A stretch of DNA of 64,000 bases, taken from positions 17,672,551 to 17,736,550 of the forward strand of contig BROE01000003.1 of assembly GCA_036571765.1 (NCBI GenBank), in the 5' to 3' direction. The stretch comes from Plecoglossus altivelis. Its lineage: Eukaryota; Chordata; Actinopteri; Osmeriformes; Plecoglossidae. The position numbers and the translations under genes are program-made. The notes below the pieces were generated by a model. The model was given only the letters and a program-made list of their open reading frames with translations, made no database searches and had not been told where the DNA came from. Of the stretch, positions 55,101 to 64,000 are shown one piece after another (within the stretch, counting starts at the first letter, position 1; each line of letters starts with the position of its first letter).

Positions 55101-58100
55101 TTTGACCTCCATCCATTGAATCACAAAACGTATTTTCATTGAATACATTTAATGAAAAAACTAAAGACTAAAACTGTTTTGAAAGAGAGATGACTGCATT
55201 AGAAAATGTTTGTATTGTATACATTTGCTGAAAAGACAACTAAAGACTAAAACTTTTTTTTTTTGACGATTGCGTCAGAAAATGTTTGTATCTTATTAAT
55301 TTGCTGAAAAGACAACTACAGACTAAAATATTTTTTTTTTGTGAGACGATCCAGCTGTTGGCCTCCTGTCCTCACCCAGCTGATGACCTGCAGGAATCTC
55401 TGAGGAAGCTTGGCTGGATCCTCCTGCAGCAGATGCACGTACGAGTCCACAGCAAACTGCCTCAGATGCCTGTCCTCCTCCTCGCTGTCGAAGCCTGGAC
55501 ATCATCACAAACACAATCAACCAGGCCTCCTTAACCAGCTTCTCCAACAGCTGTGTCCTCAAGACTCTTCGCAGGCCACTGCGGAGGGAGTGCAGGATCT
55601 TGAGCTGTGTGCTTTATCTTACCCTCTGAGAGAAGTCTGAGGAAGTTGTTTGGAATATCAGCCTGCATTGTGTCTCCTCCCAAGGAGAACACTGCATTCA
55701 TGGTTTGAATGAACCACTCATTATCTGGGGCATATGTATAGAGAGGTTGATAGGAACAAACTTTCAACAGTCAATGAACTGAAACACCAACAGCACGTAC
55801 AAATACAGCCCGAATCGTTACAATGATCAATATCTTAACAGGTATGCCGTTTTTTTTTATACGTAAAAAAATAAACAACCTGACACAATATTGTTTTTTA
55901 AGGATATTTTTCTGCCACTTCTGCCACTTTCCCCACCAGGTCGATAGTGCTGTAGTCATCATTACTAAGCCTGAGAAACTCAAGCATCTTCTCCACAATG
56001 ACTGTTACATTCTGGCTGTTGGTGATCCTGAAGAGTATCTCCAGCGTCTGGACGGGGACAGAGACATGAGCACATGTGAACACATGAACATGTGAACACA
56101 TGAACACGTGAACACATGAGCACGTGAACACATGAGCACGTGAACACATGAGCACGTGAACACATGAGCATGTGAACACATGAGCACATGAACACCTGAG
56201 CACGTGAACACATGAGCACATGAACATATGAGCATATGAACATGTAAGCACTTGAACACATGGCACATGAGCATGAGAGCACATGAACACATGAACACAT
56301 AAGCACGTGAAGACATGAACAGGTGAACACATACGCACTAGCCCGTGATCTCGTGAGCACACGAACACATGCACACCAGCGCATGAACACAAGCACAAAC
56401 TGGCAGCATCAGGACTCACAGTAAGGCCACAGGGTCATGTCTCACCTCGCGCTTAATCATGAGGTCGGAGTGATCCAGACACTCAATGATGGTCATCTGA
56501 TGCTGCAAGGCCAGCTTTGAGTCCTGCTGCACCACAAACGTCAGGGCTTTCAGGCCTGAAACCGCAAACACAGACTCGTACTAAGCGGCTTAGTCTCACG
56601 ACAACAGAAGATTGATGGGAAAATGCCATTCCAAAAGGTCTTACCCAGATATTTGAGGTTTATCTTAGGAGATAGAACAAAGTTCCCAATGCATTTCACA
56701 GCTTTCTCCAAGAGCTCCGATTTCGGATGAATTGTGTAAATAGCCCTCACACACTCGTATAATATTGCTGTTGAAAAAAAGGTAACTATGAATTTAACAA
56801 TCGGTGTGCAGCCATTTTAATTTGTGTTATCGTCCAATGCATTTTGTAAAAAAACGACACGACGAACCATAAGTGATATTATGGTTCATCTCTGCTCTGC
56901 GTAAGCACTCGTCAAGCACGTCGTACATCATCTCACTTGTGCTGTCAGAAACACAAACGTTCGACTGAAAAAACACTGAACAGAGACTTGACACTGTACA
57001 CCAGAACTTGTCATGTTTTGACCGAGAAAAGGGGCTGAATGAGTGGTCAGTGCAGGTACCTCTGGTCATCTTTGCCCAGGAGAGCCAGTATTTTCAGCAG
57101 CTGGATCTGCAGCCAGGGAGCTGGAACACTGTGGTAGTTAAAGTCCATGGGAAGCTTCCCTCCAACCACCTGTTTGAGGATGGTCACGAAGCTCCCTGTC
57201 AAGTCCTTGTAGCTGTCGGGGCTCTCCTGCGAGTTCAGAACACAGCGCGTCACCTTGACGACCGTCAACAGCGCCATATGACGTGCTTGTGCAGCCAACG
57301 AAAAACGGAATTGAGCCATCGTCTTTTGCAGCGTTATGCTAACTGACCAAAACACTTGGTATGCACCTGGGCAGCTAAGTGGTGTTATTTATCTGGGACG
57401 CACCTTTATCATCAGTAGGTAGATGTGTAAGGAAGCTGTCATAACTCCTGGATCCTTGTCGCACAGAGCTTTCCTAAACTTGCTGTGGATGAGTTGAACC
57501 TGGTTAGGCGCGATCAAGTAGAACTTGTACAGTGCAAGAACCGCTTTCCTCCGGATGATTTCCCTGTAAACGTTGGCAAATGTTGACAGTCAATCACAAG
57601 TACGAGCAGTAACCTGCGCAAACTCAAGCAAACAATCGTATTAAGATCAACGTTGCCATTCTTACTTTGGGTGTGTGAGTTTTTCCTCCACTAATGGCAG
57701 AATTGCAGGTATCATATCTTTGGGGAACATCTGACTGACAACAGTTAATGCCATGCACACCTCAATGAGGTTAGTGCTTTGAAGATCCTGAAAAAGGCAA
57801 ATGACCTTTCAGATTTTCCTATACACACTCTCCTCGGAAGTCAGAGACCTGAAGCGTTGAAGCGTTACCTTTAAAACAGTGTTGACAAGGAGAAGCAGTA
57901 ACTCGTGGCTTTCATTGAGAAACAATGACACGCCGAGGTAACCTAAAACACCAAGATATCATTCATAAGAAACTATCGTTGACTCATTTTTGTACGAGTA
58001 AACGGACTCTGTATCATGCAGCGCTTTTAACAGAAACATACCAACTCTCTTCTCGAGAACACTTCCTTGCTGAGCCAGTTTGATGGCGTGAATGTAGCTG

Positions 58101-58651
58101 AAGGAAGCCTCGTAACCAAGCATTTCACAGTAGATGGCTCTCACCATAATCTCCTTCATCTGCCTCTGGTTGAGGACAAAACATCATTACGATCAGTAAC
58201 GTTAAATATTTGATACCGATAACGTACATAGAGAAGCCTTGATTAAGACTTTAGATGAAACTTACCATAGTGGTGTTGGGGGACGACATTTGCTCTTTGA
58301 TTGTGACAAGTTCACGTTTGATAAGTTTTTCTTCTTCCTTTAGAGAACAAAATACAGTCTTCAGTCATTAGCTTAGATAGCTAGCCTGCTAATGTTGCGG
58401 ACGGGTTGCACAAATTAAACTGGCTAGCTGCATAGCCGAAGCTAAGCAATAACCGGTCATGCAAAACAAGGACATCTTATATGGATGAGTATAACTGGTA
58501 TGTAACTCACATGTTTAGATGTCAACTCAGTAATGCCCCTGATGAGATTTCCTAATTTTGAGGTGGATGAAAGTTTCCCAGACCCCGATTGGGAGTCTAG
58601 TGACAGAAGGCTCGGAAGAGCTGTCAGTGTCTTCTCGACAACATCACTCAT
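52195..58651 (-). CDS. ap4e1: AP-4 adaptor complex subunit epsilon-1
   Basis: Large subunit of AP-4, which sorts cargo such as ATG9A from the trans-Golgi network. Twenty-one exons: 58511-58651, 58266-58337, 58042-58165, 57869-57942, 57666-57787, 57404-57563, 57060-57226, 56868-56935, 56645-56767, 56446-56555, 55908-56047, 55623-55735, 55376-55494, 54757-55059, 54539-54650, 54309-54447, 53723-53963, 53109-53624 (or 53627), 52839-53029, 52494-52654, 52195-52355, giving 1118-1119 residues (human 1137). The adaptin trunk shows RAIYCEMLGYEASF, KRVGYLGVSLFLNESHELLL, PKINLKYLGLKAL and GAAPYKPPHQRQEE. The hinge is Ser/Pro-rich; the C-terminal appendage ends with LPCLMHCRVHDNALAVWLRS. The intron 55736-55907 has AT-AC borders. 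Start at 58651 matches human MSDIVEK. Confidence 0.95.
54024..54222. mobile_element. hAT-type MITE, copy 3 (divergent)
   Basis: About 199 bp beginning CAGTGGTCTTCAACCCC and ending TAAAGACCACAG, an imperfect inverted repeat. The 8-bp flanks CGCTAAAT and CTCTAAAT differ at one base. The interior shares TTACCAAGCTCTG and AGAAGCCTGATAA with copy 1. It lies in an ap4e1 intron. Confidence 0.7.
55736..55907 (-). other. AT-AC (U12-type) intron of ap4e1
   Basis: On the coding strand the intron starts ATATCCTT at 55907 and ends TATAC at 55736. Joining GCAGAAAA to ATATGCCCCAGAT restores AEKYAPDNEWF, matching human AEKYAPDNAWF. No GT-AG choice does this, because the upstream frame meets a stop right after the donor. 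TTCCTATCAAC about 10 nt before the end is a plausible branch site. Confidence 0.85.
56048..56400. repeat. 16-bp minisatellite in ap4e1 intron
   Basis: Degenerate tandem array of GTGAACACATGAGCAC units, clearest from about 56080 to 56240 and decaying to the right. It starts immediately upstream (coding sense) of the exon 55908-56047. Many units create CACGTG or CACATG E-box sequences. Confidence 0.85.
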
Positions 58652-59801
58652 TTTGGTGCTCAAATAAGGCCTACGAACCTAGGAATTGCTTGTAGAAAGA
58701 AACTTAGCGACCTACTTGCCGACAGTACCCAACGTGTTTCAAACAACGCAGGCAATTATTACTACGTAGAAGAGAAGCATAAATGTTCATATAAACAGGC
58801 ACGTAGTCGGCCATTGTTTTGATTCGGCGTTTTCTATTGCGTCACTTCCTGTTTAACATTACAAACTTTATGTATACGAACGGAAATCGTGTTTTCCTAA
58901 TTCTCCGTCAAGCTTACAATAACGGCATTAAAAATCAGCCACGTTAGTATATCAATAAATGCACAATATCTCAATTATTCATCAATTTCAGTTATGACAA
59001 AACAATAGATCAATATTCCAAAGTGAGTTTATTATGCTTTTGTGAGTTTGGTAAACATTTCTTTATTTTTGTAACTTTTAGGCTATATACATTTAACTAC
59101 AGTAAAATAATTTCAGCAAGAACTAAATTTGTGATGAACACACCAATGATATGAACATAAGTAGCCTTAATTCTAATAAGGGGATCGTTGTTATTTGAGT
59201 GCTGATAAACATAAGGAATTTATCCACTGTGTAGCCAGGACAGTTGACAGAAAACAGAAAAGTCCACAGTAGAAGTGGAATACAGAGAAAAGAAAAAAGT
59301 CTTGTTAAAAGTACAACACAAATTTACTAGGAAGATAAAGTGACACAAAGTGAGACAAATTTGTCTTCCAGGTGAGTTTTTCTCTATCTCTGATATACAG
59401 AACAGAGCTCTACTAAATAATGATATATTGAGACCAGAACATTCAATAAACAGTCTCTACGCATTTTTTTTCACATTTCTACATCGTCATGTCCACTTTT
59501 GGTTATCCAAAAGATTGAAACAATCTGAGGAAAGCCCCCACATACAGTATTCATCTAAGCCTATAAGATTTCCTTCAACATTTCAATACTTCTAAATATT
59601 TTCCACCATAAATTTATCATAATTAAAATGATAGTCCCCAATGCTATAAAGTTGTTTATCTGATATGCATTTGTATATGACATATTGAACTTGTATCACG
59701 GGGAATACACCTACACACATATCTATGATTGTACCGAGGCAGGGTGAAATATCCATCTCATGTTGCTGACTTCTTGTCTTACACTATCTTCATCTCCATC
59801 T
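58652..59801. other. ap4e1 promoter region and gnb5 3' UTR
   Basis: No gene. Near 58835-58850 there is a TTGCGTCA (CRE/ATF-like) site directly followed by ACTTCCTG (ETS), about 190 bp before the ap4e1 start codon. TTTATT at 59062-59067 could be the gnb5 poly(A) signal. Confidence 0.5.
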
Positions 59802-62800
59802 TTATGCCCAGATCTGCAATGTAATGAAAAAGTTAACTACCATTGCTCCAAAACCAGTACATTTGTTTAATGTAGCTAAGCCGGAATTAAAACGCATAAT
59901 GTTTGAGTGACTGCTCTGAAGAACACCGTCAGGTGACCTGATGTGCGTCATGTGACATGTGTCAGGTGACCTGATGTACGTCAGGTGACCGGTGTCAGGT
60001 GACCTGATGTACGTCAGGTGACATGTGTCAGGTGACCTGATGTGCGTCAGGTGACGTAATGTGCCTCACCCTCAGGGTGTGGTCCCAGGAGCCTGAGCAG
60101 AAGGCAGTTCCATCAGGGGACACACGCAGAGTGCTCACGCGGTTCTCATGTCCAAACAGAATAGACACTCTCGTCCCCTTCAGAACATCCCATACGTTGA
60201 TGGTGTAATCGTTGTAGCCACAGAAAAGTAACCGACCTGGGAAGAACACAACACACACATTTTAGACAAACATTCACGTTTTTAAACCTTAAACTACAAC
60301 AGAGCCTTTCGCACACCGTGAGCGATGTGTTCTACGTGCAAACGAACGAAAGGATTCGGAGCAGAAAGATTCGCATGTCTTACCACTGAGAGAGAAATCC
60401 ACACTGGAGGCACCAAATATGATGCTCTCTTTGGTGTAAATGGCCACTTCTCGGTCTGCCCTCAGGTCATACAGACGACACTGTAACAGAGAAGCTGGTT
60501 CAGTCGTGCATCTATCTAACGAGCCTGGTACACTGGCAACCACAGAACGAATCACTTAACAACCACGGATCAGCTGATCATGGCACACGACTTACCGTGG
60601 AATCGTCAGAACCTGACGCAAAAGCATCTCCGCTGGGATAGTACCTGAAGACAAACAAAAAGCTCATTTATCATCTCCACGCTAGTTTATTGTATCACAT
60701 GTATATCTTACATTCATTGTGCTCATCGGTGGACCTGTTGGATAACCTCACCTGACACTATTGATGTCTGACTCGTGGGTTTCGAAGGATTGGATGCACT
60801 GTCCCGAGCGCATGTCCCAAACATTAGCCTTCTTATCGCAACCCTGCATTGCAAGGAGATCAGAGTTTAACTTAAGGGCAGTAGCATCACTAACAACTCA
60901 ACTCACATTCCCAAAACGCAAAAACATGTATATGAATCGATCGCAGGGTGAAAAAATAGCTTATAGGGAAGCCTCTTACCCCTGACACAAAGGTGTTTCC
61001 TGTCTCAGAAGGAGCTAAGTCCAAGCACAGCACATCTGCAGCGTGTCCATGGAAACTCTGCAACAGCTGCCCGCTCTCAACATCCCATAATGCACACGTT
61101 CCATCTCCACTTGATGTAAGTATCTACCACACAAAGTGTCTAAGGGTCAAATTCACTGGGAGGTCGAAGCAAAGTCATAACGGTCATTTCCTGAGACTGA
61201 CTGTTAATGGTTTGACTCGGATGAGATGAAAGCATGTGACCAACCCCACTACAACACACTGTTAAAAGTTGTGAATTATTAAAACACGTATAAGTCATTC
61301 CACAGAGACACCATACTGCCCATTCCTGAAAGCAGTGCTTTCCCATCACTGGCCCGAAAGCCGAAAAAACGATTCAAATCAAATCAGAGTTGACAGATTT
61401 AGGACACATCACAATGGTTTTATTGCTTATTGCAGTTTGCAGTGTAATAAGCAATGAAACAGAGCAATTCTCACCTGCATATCTGAATTGGTGAAGATGC
61501 AGGCAGACAGATAGTTTGTGTGCATGGCCACAGACTTCTTTTTAGCTGCCAGATTCTCATTCTTGTCCAGAGACAGAGGGTACACAGAGCATTTGTTGTC
61601 CAGACCCCTGGGACACAGCAAACCATAAAGGTGCTTTTAACGTTCAGGACATTTGGAAACATGGTCGTTAGCTGACTGTACCGTGATGTGCTTGGTCTTC
61701 TGTGAGGCTTTGCAAGTGAAAGACTCACCCACAGGCCACAGCACAGCCAGAAGGAGCATAGGCACAGGCCATCACCCAGGTACACGGCATTGTCACAGCA
61801 TGCTCCTAGAAGATGGCAAGGAAATTCAAAAAGTTAACATGCACTATTGGCTCAAAAAGTAAATATGCACTACTGGCATTTCGACAGGGTTTCATTCATT
61901 TATTTTCAAACGGACGACGTTTTTAAATACCTTGTTAGTTGTGAAGGCGTCCCACACGATTACTTTTCCATCCTGAAAAAGCAAACATGCTTCTGTTATA
62001 CACGGAGGTGTTATTTTCTACACAGTAGTACACTGGCTAAATGAGTGCTCGCTGATTTTTAAGGCTTAATACAATTTCAGCACCAAGGACAGGGGCGATT
62101 TGTTGCGTCCCGTGACCAGTTGGAAGTGATTACAAGGAGGGGCGCGCTCGGAATTTTCGAAACAGAATCTCAGATTTGTACCTGTGAAGAGCTCACGATC
62201 CTCCGCTTGTCTTTACACCAGTCCATGCAAAGAACTTTGTTTCCGTGCCCCTTCAGAGTACGCCTGGTCTTCATCACAAACTGGCCCAATCCGTCTAACT
62301 TGTCAGCCACCTGATGTACTAATGTAGGGGCGACATAAATAGATGATAATCAAATGCGCCGCTTGCGTTAATATGTTTCCGCCATTTCCCGTAGCAGAGA
62401 ATTACAGAGGATTTGGGGATGTTGATATTGTCATTTTAATCTTAACAAGGTCGAATGTAGCGTCCACATCACTTGACAAACAAACCTAAACCATTTACTG
62501 AACCAAAATAGCAAAAGCTAACGTCGAATTACATTCATAGGATCACATGCTATTTAGGAGAGAAGGTTACTAATATATTAAATATCTTAATGCACTTCTG
62601 ATGGACAACAAACAGACAGAAGTAATGAAAGCGTAAGGAAGTAAACAGATCTATTGATTTAGTGTCAGTGCTATTGGTAGTACACGATAAAGAACTCGTG
62701 GCGACTTCATTTCTGCTGGATAACTGTAAATTACAAATTAGCACTTATTTCTTGTTCGTATTTTACCACGAAACTGTACGATTGTTTTCATTTAGTAGTA

Positions 62801-62973
62801 ATATACGTATTTGCTATTTTGGATAAGATGGTGAATAAGGCCCTGATTTTTGAGTACTTACGTTCGACATCATGCAGCTTCGCTCTCTCTTCTTCAAGTT
62901 TAATCTTCAACGTCTCCGATTCCGTTTTGAGGTTTGAAAGAGACTCATTTGGTTGTACCTCTTGTGACGCCAT
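59802..62973 (-). CDS. gnb5: G protein subunit beta-5
   Basis: Divergent G-beta that pairs with R7-family RGS proteins to speed Galpha GTP hydrolysis in neurons and retina. Eleven in-phase exons: 62862-62973, 62182-62318, 61931-61972, 61729-61805, 61475-61607, 60980-61123, 60752-60843, 60596-60644, 60384-60480, 60070-60236, 59802-59813. They give 353 residues, exactly the human short-form length. Motifs: LKIKLEEERAKLHDVE in the N-terminal helix, then seven WD repeats with GHGNKVLCMDWCKDKRRIVS, CDCKADVW-type strands, NDYTINVWDVLKG and SGSWDHTLRIWA. The last exon encodes only IWA and the stop. A further in-frame ATG at 62997 would add eight residues; a retina-type long-form exon was not identified. 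gnb5a or gnb5b cannot be told apart here. Confidence 0.96.
59921..60058. repeat. Tandem repeat beside gnb5 exon donor
   Basis: About four units of roughly 33-35 bp built on GTCAGGTGACCTGATGTACG. The array ends about 10 bp from the 5' splice site of the exon 60070-60236. Units contain the 13-bp palindrome TCAGGTGACCTGA with a CAGGTG E-box. Confidence 0.9.
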
Positions 62974-63607
62974 TTCAGGAGTAATAGGAAATCTCATATA
63001 TGTTTCTGTTGTCAAAGCAGCGATGGGCCGTAAAAGGGTTATTCAGTCGGGCTCACAGCTGATGCAGCTGTCATGACGTCAGAGAAGATGCTCTTCCAGT
63101 TTCCAGGAGAGGTTTCAAGCTCATGCGCCGCTCGATGGAACAGACCAGAGAAAAAAAGCTACGCATTTCAAATGCTATCAATATAATATGTGCTGAAAAG
63201 GAAATTGACATAAATAGAAATAAAATAATCCAGACAAAAACCGTGTATTAAGTCAAAATAGACTAAAACTATTTATTTAAAATACGCAGATTTGTAGGAA
63301 AATACTTGACGTGCAAGTCAAAACATTTGCTAAAGCAACAACTTTGCCGATGAAGCTTTGACCTGTACTAATGTGGTTGGTTACATAAAAACTGTGTTGA
63401 ATCACATGAATTGCATTGTCAGACCTTAGTTCCATTTTAAATGCTGGTAAATCACAGTTCTGCACCACATTTACAGCACTATCAATTGCATCATCTTACA
63501 GTCATGGCAGTCATTTGGCACAGTCTACATCAAACCACATTGACGGTGATAACGGAAAGCATCGAGGGGCCTGATTTCCTGCGGGCCAATCAGAAGAGCT
63601 GAGCGTG
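62974..63607. other. gnb5 upstream region and myo5c 3' UTR
   Basis: No further gene. TTTATT at 63272-63277 (AATAAA on the minus strand) is a likely myo5c poly(A) signal. About 300 bp separate it from the gnb5 start. Confidence 0.5.
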
Positions 63608-63760
63608 TCATATCCTGGTGAGGAAGCTGAGTCGAAGGCTGCTGGGAACCTGAAGGGTCTCCAAAGCTTGGGAGGACGGGCAGAAGGGGAAGGTGACCTG
63701 GAAGTGATACTGTGCATCTAGCATGAGCTGGTTTGAGCCTTCACGGTCATGCTGCAACGC
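63608..63760 (-). CDS. myo5c: Myosin Vc, last coding exon (partial gene)
   Basis: The acceptor lies at 63761-63762 and the stop at 63608-63610. The 50 residues include QLMLDAQYHFQVTFPFCPSS, then ALETLQVPSSLRLSFLTRI, the end of a class V myosin cargo-binding (globular tail) domain. MYO5C is a slow actin motor for exocytic vesicles in epithelia. Class V paralogues share this end; the position next to gnb5, as in human 15q21, favours myo5c over myo5a. The rest of the gene lies beyond the right edge. Confidence 0.8.
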   Translation of the reverse strand, partial: ALQHDREGSNQLMLDAQYHFQVTFPFCPSSQALETLQVPSSLRLSFLTRI

Positions 63761-63887
63761 CTGAGTCCAACAGAACACATGGGAGATATTTATATCAGGA
63801 GTGAGAGATACGACGTGTAATCTAACTAATGGCATAGTTTCAAATCGTACTCTGTGTCTACGGACAGTTAACACTTTTTGCATGGAC

Positions 63888-64000
63888 CCGGGGTGTCTAA
63901 TCCTGGTCCTCGAGGGCCACTGTCCTAAAGGTTTTAGATGTTTCCCTGCTCCAACACAACTGATTCTATTGAACGGATGGTTATCAAGCTCAGTGGAAGG
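63888..64000. mobile_element. Palindromic hAT-type MITE, copy 4 (cut by window end)
   Basis: The left half of the same family as copies 1 and 2: CCGGGGTGTCTAATCCTGGT, then CCTCGAGGGCCACTGTCCTAA. Only 113 bp are visible. It lies in a myo5c intron; 63761-63887 is intron sequence with nothing else recognisable. Confidence 0.75.

Noticed and set aside
55898..56419. 173-codon Cys/His-rich minus-strand ORF as a separate gene
   Set aside because: It is intron minisatellite read through into a real ap4e1 exon; no independent start or family.
58652..58663. Upstream start for ap4e1 adding four residues
   Set aside because: That codon is TTG; the ATG at 58651 aligns with the human start.
62974..63015. 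In-frame upstream extension of gnb5
   Set aside because: The farthest start is a TTG; the ATG at 62973 gives exactly the 353-residue family length.

Overview
The window is a gene-dense stretch of a vertebrate nuclear genome, almost certainly a teleost fish. Every gene has short introns with GT-AG borders, the proteins read as clear orthologues of mammalian genes, fin-bud factor fibin and a fish-type aromatase are present, and the repeats are CA/CT microsatellites and palindromic hAT MITEs typical of teleosts. I cannot name the species. No prokaryotic, viral or selfish-system cassette is present, and I found no wholly new system; the unusual signals are at the level of splicing, repeats and promoters. 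I built exon models by eye from both strands. Nearly every exon junction keeps codon phase; the exceptions are noted.

Layout: ano3 (+, 5' end outside the window) and slc5a12 (-) converge; fibin (+) lies head-to-head with slc5a12 and tail-to-tail with tmem178b (-). spi1 (PU.1, +) and prc1 (+) follow in tandem. ubap1l (-) and clpx (-) come next, with ubap1l tail-to-tail with prc1. Then cyp19a1 aromatase (+), tail-to-tail with ap4e1 (-), then gnb5 (-) and the last exon of myo5c (-), whose gene continues past the right edge. From memory of human maps, ano3-slc5a12-fibin matches 11p14, spi1 11p11, prc1 15q26, ubap1l-clpx 15q22 and cyp19a1-ap4e1-gnb5-myo5c 15q21. The window therefore joins 11p-type and 15q-type blocks, with tmem178b (human 7q34) set among them.

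The genes do not form one pathway. They include membrane proteins (ano3, slc5a12, tmem178b), a secreted developmental factor (fibin), a blood-lineage transcription factor (spi1), a cytokinesis microtubule bundler (prc1), ubiquitin-sorting and mitochondrial unfoldase factors (ubap1l, clpx), estrogen synthesis (cyp19a1), endosomal sorting (ap4e1), G-protein signalling (gnb5) and an unconventional myosin (myo5c).

The most notable observations are: an AT-AC (U12-type) intron in ap4e1 that is needed to restore the conserved reading frame; a GC-AG intron in cyp19a1; a penultimate prc1 exon whose inclusion switches the C-terminal frame; a 46-bp tandem repeat in clpx that copies a 3' splice site; NF-Y/CHR-like sites in front of prc1; GCTAGC-rich DNA near the starts of prc1, clpx and ap4e1; and at least four palindromic hAT-type MITEs, all in introns.
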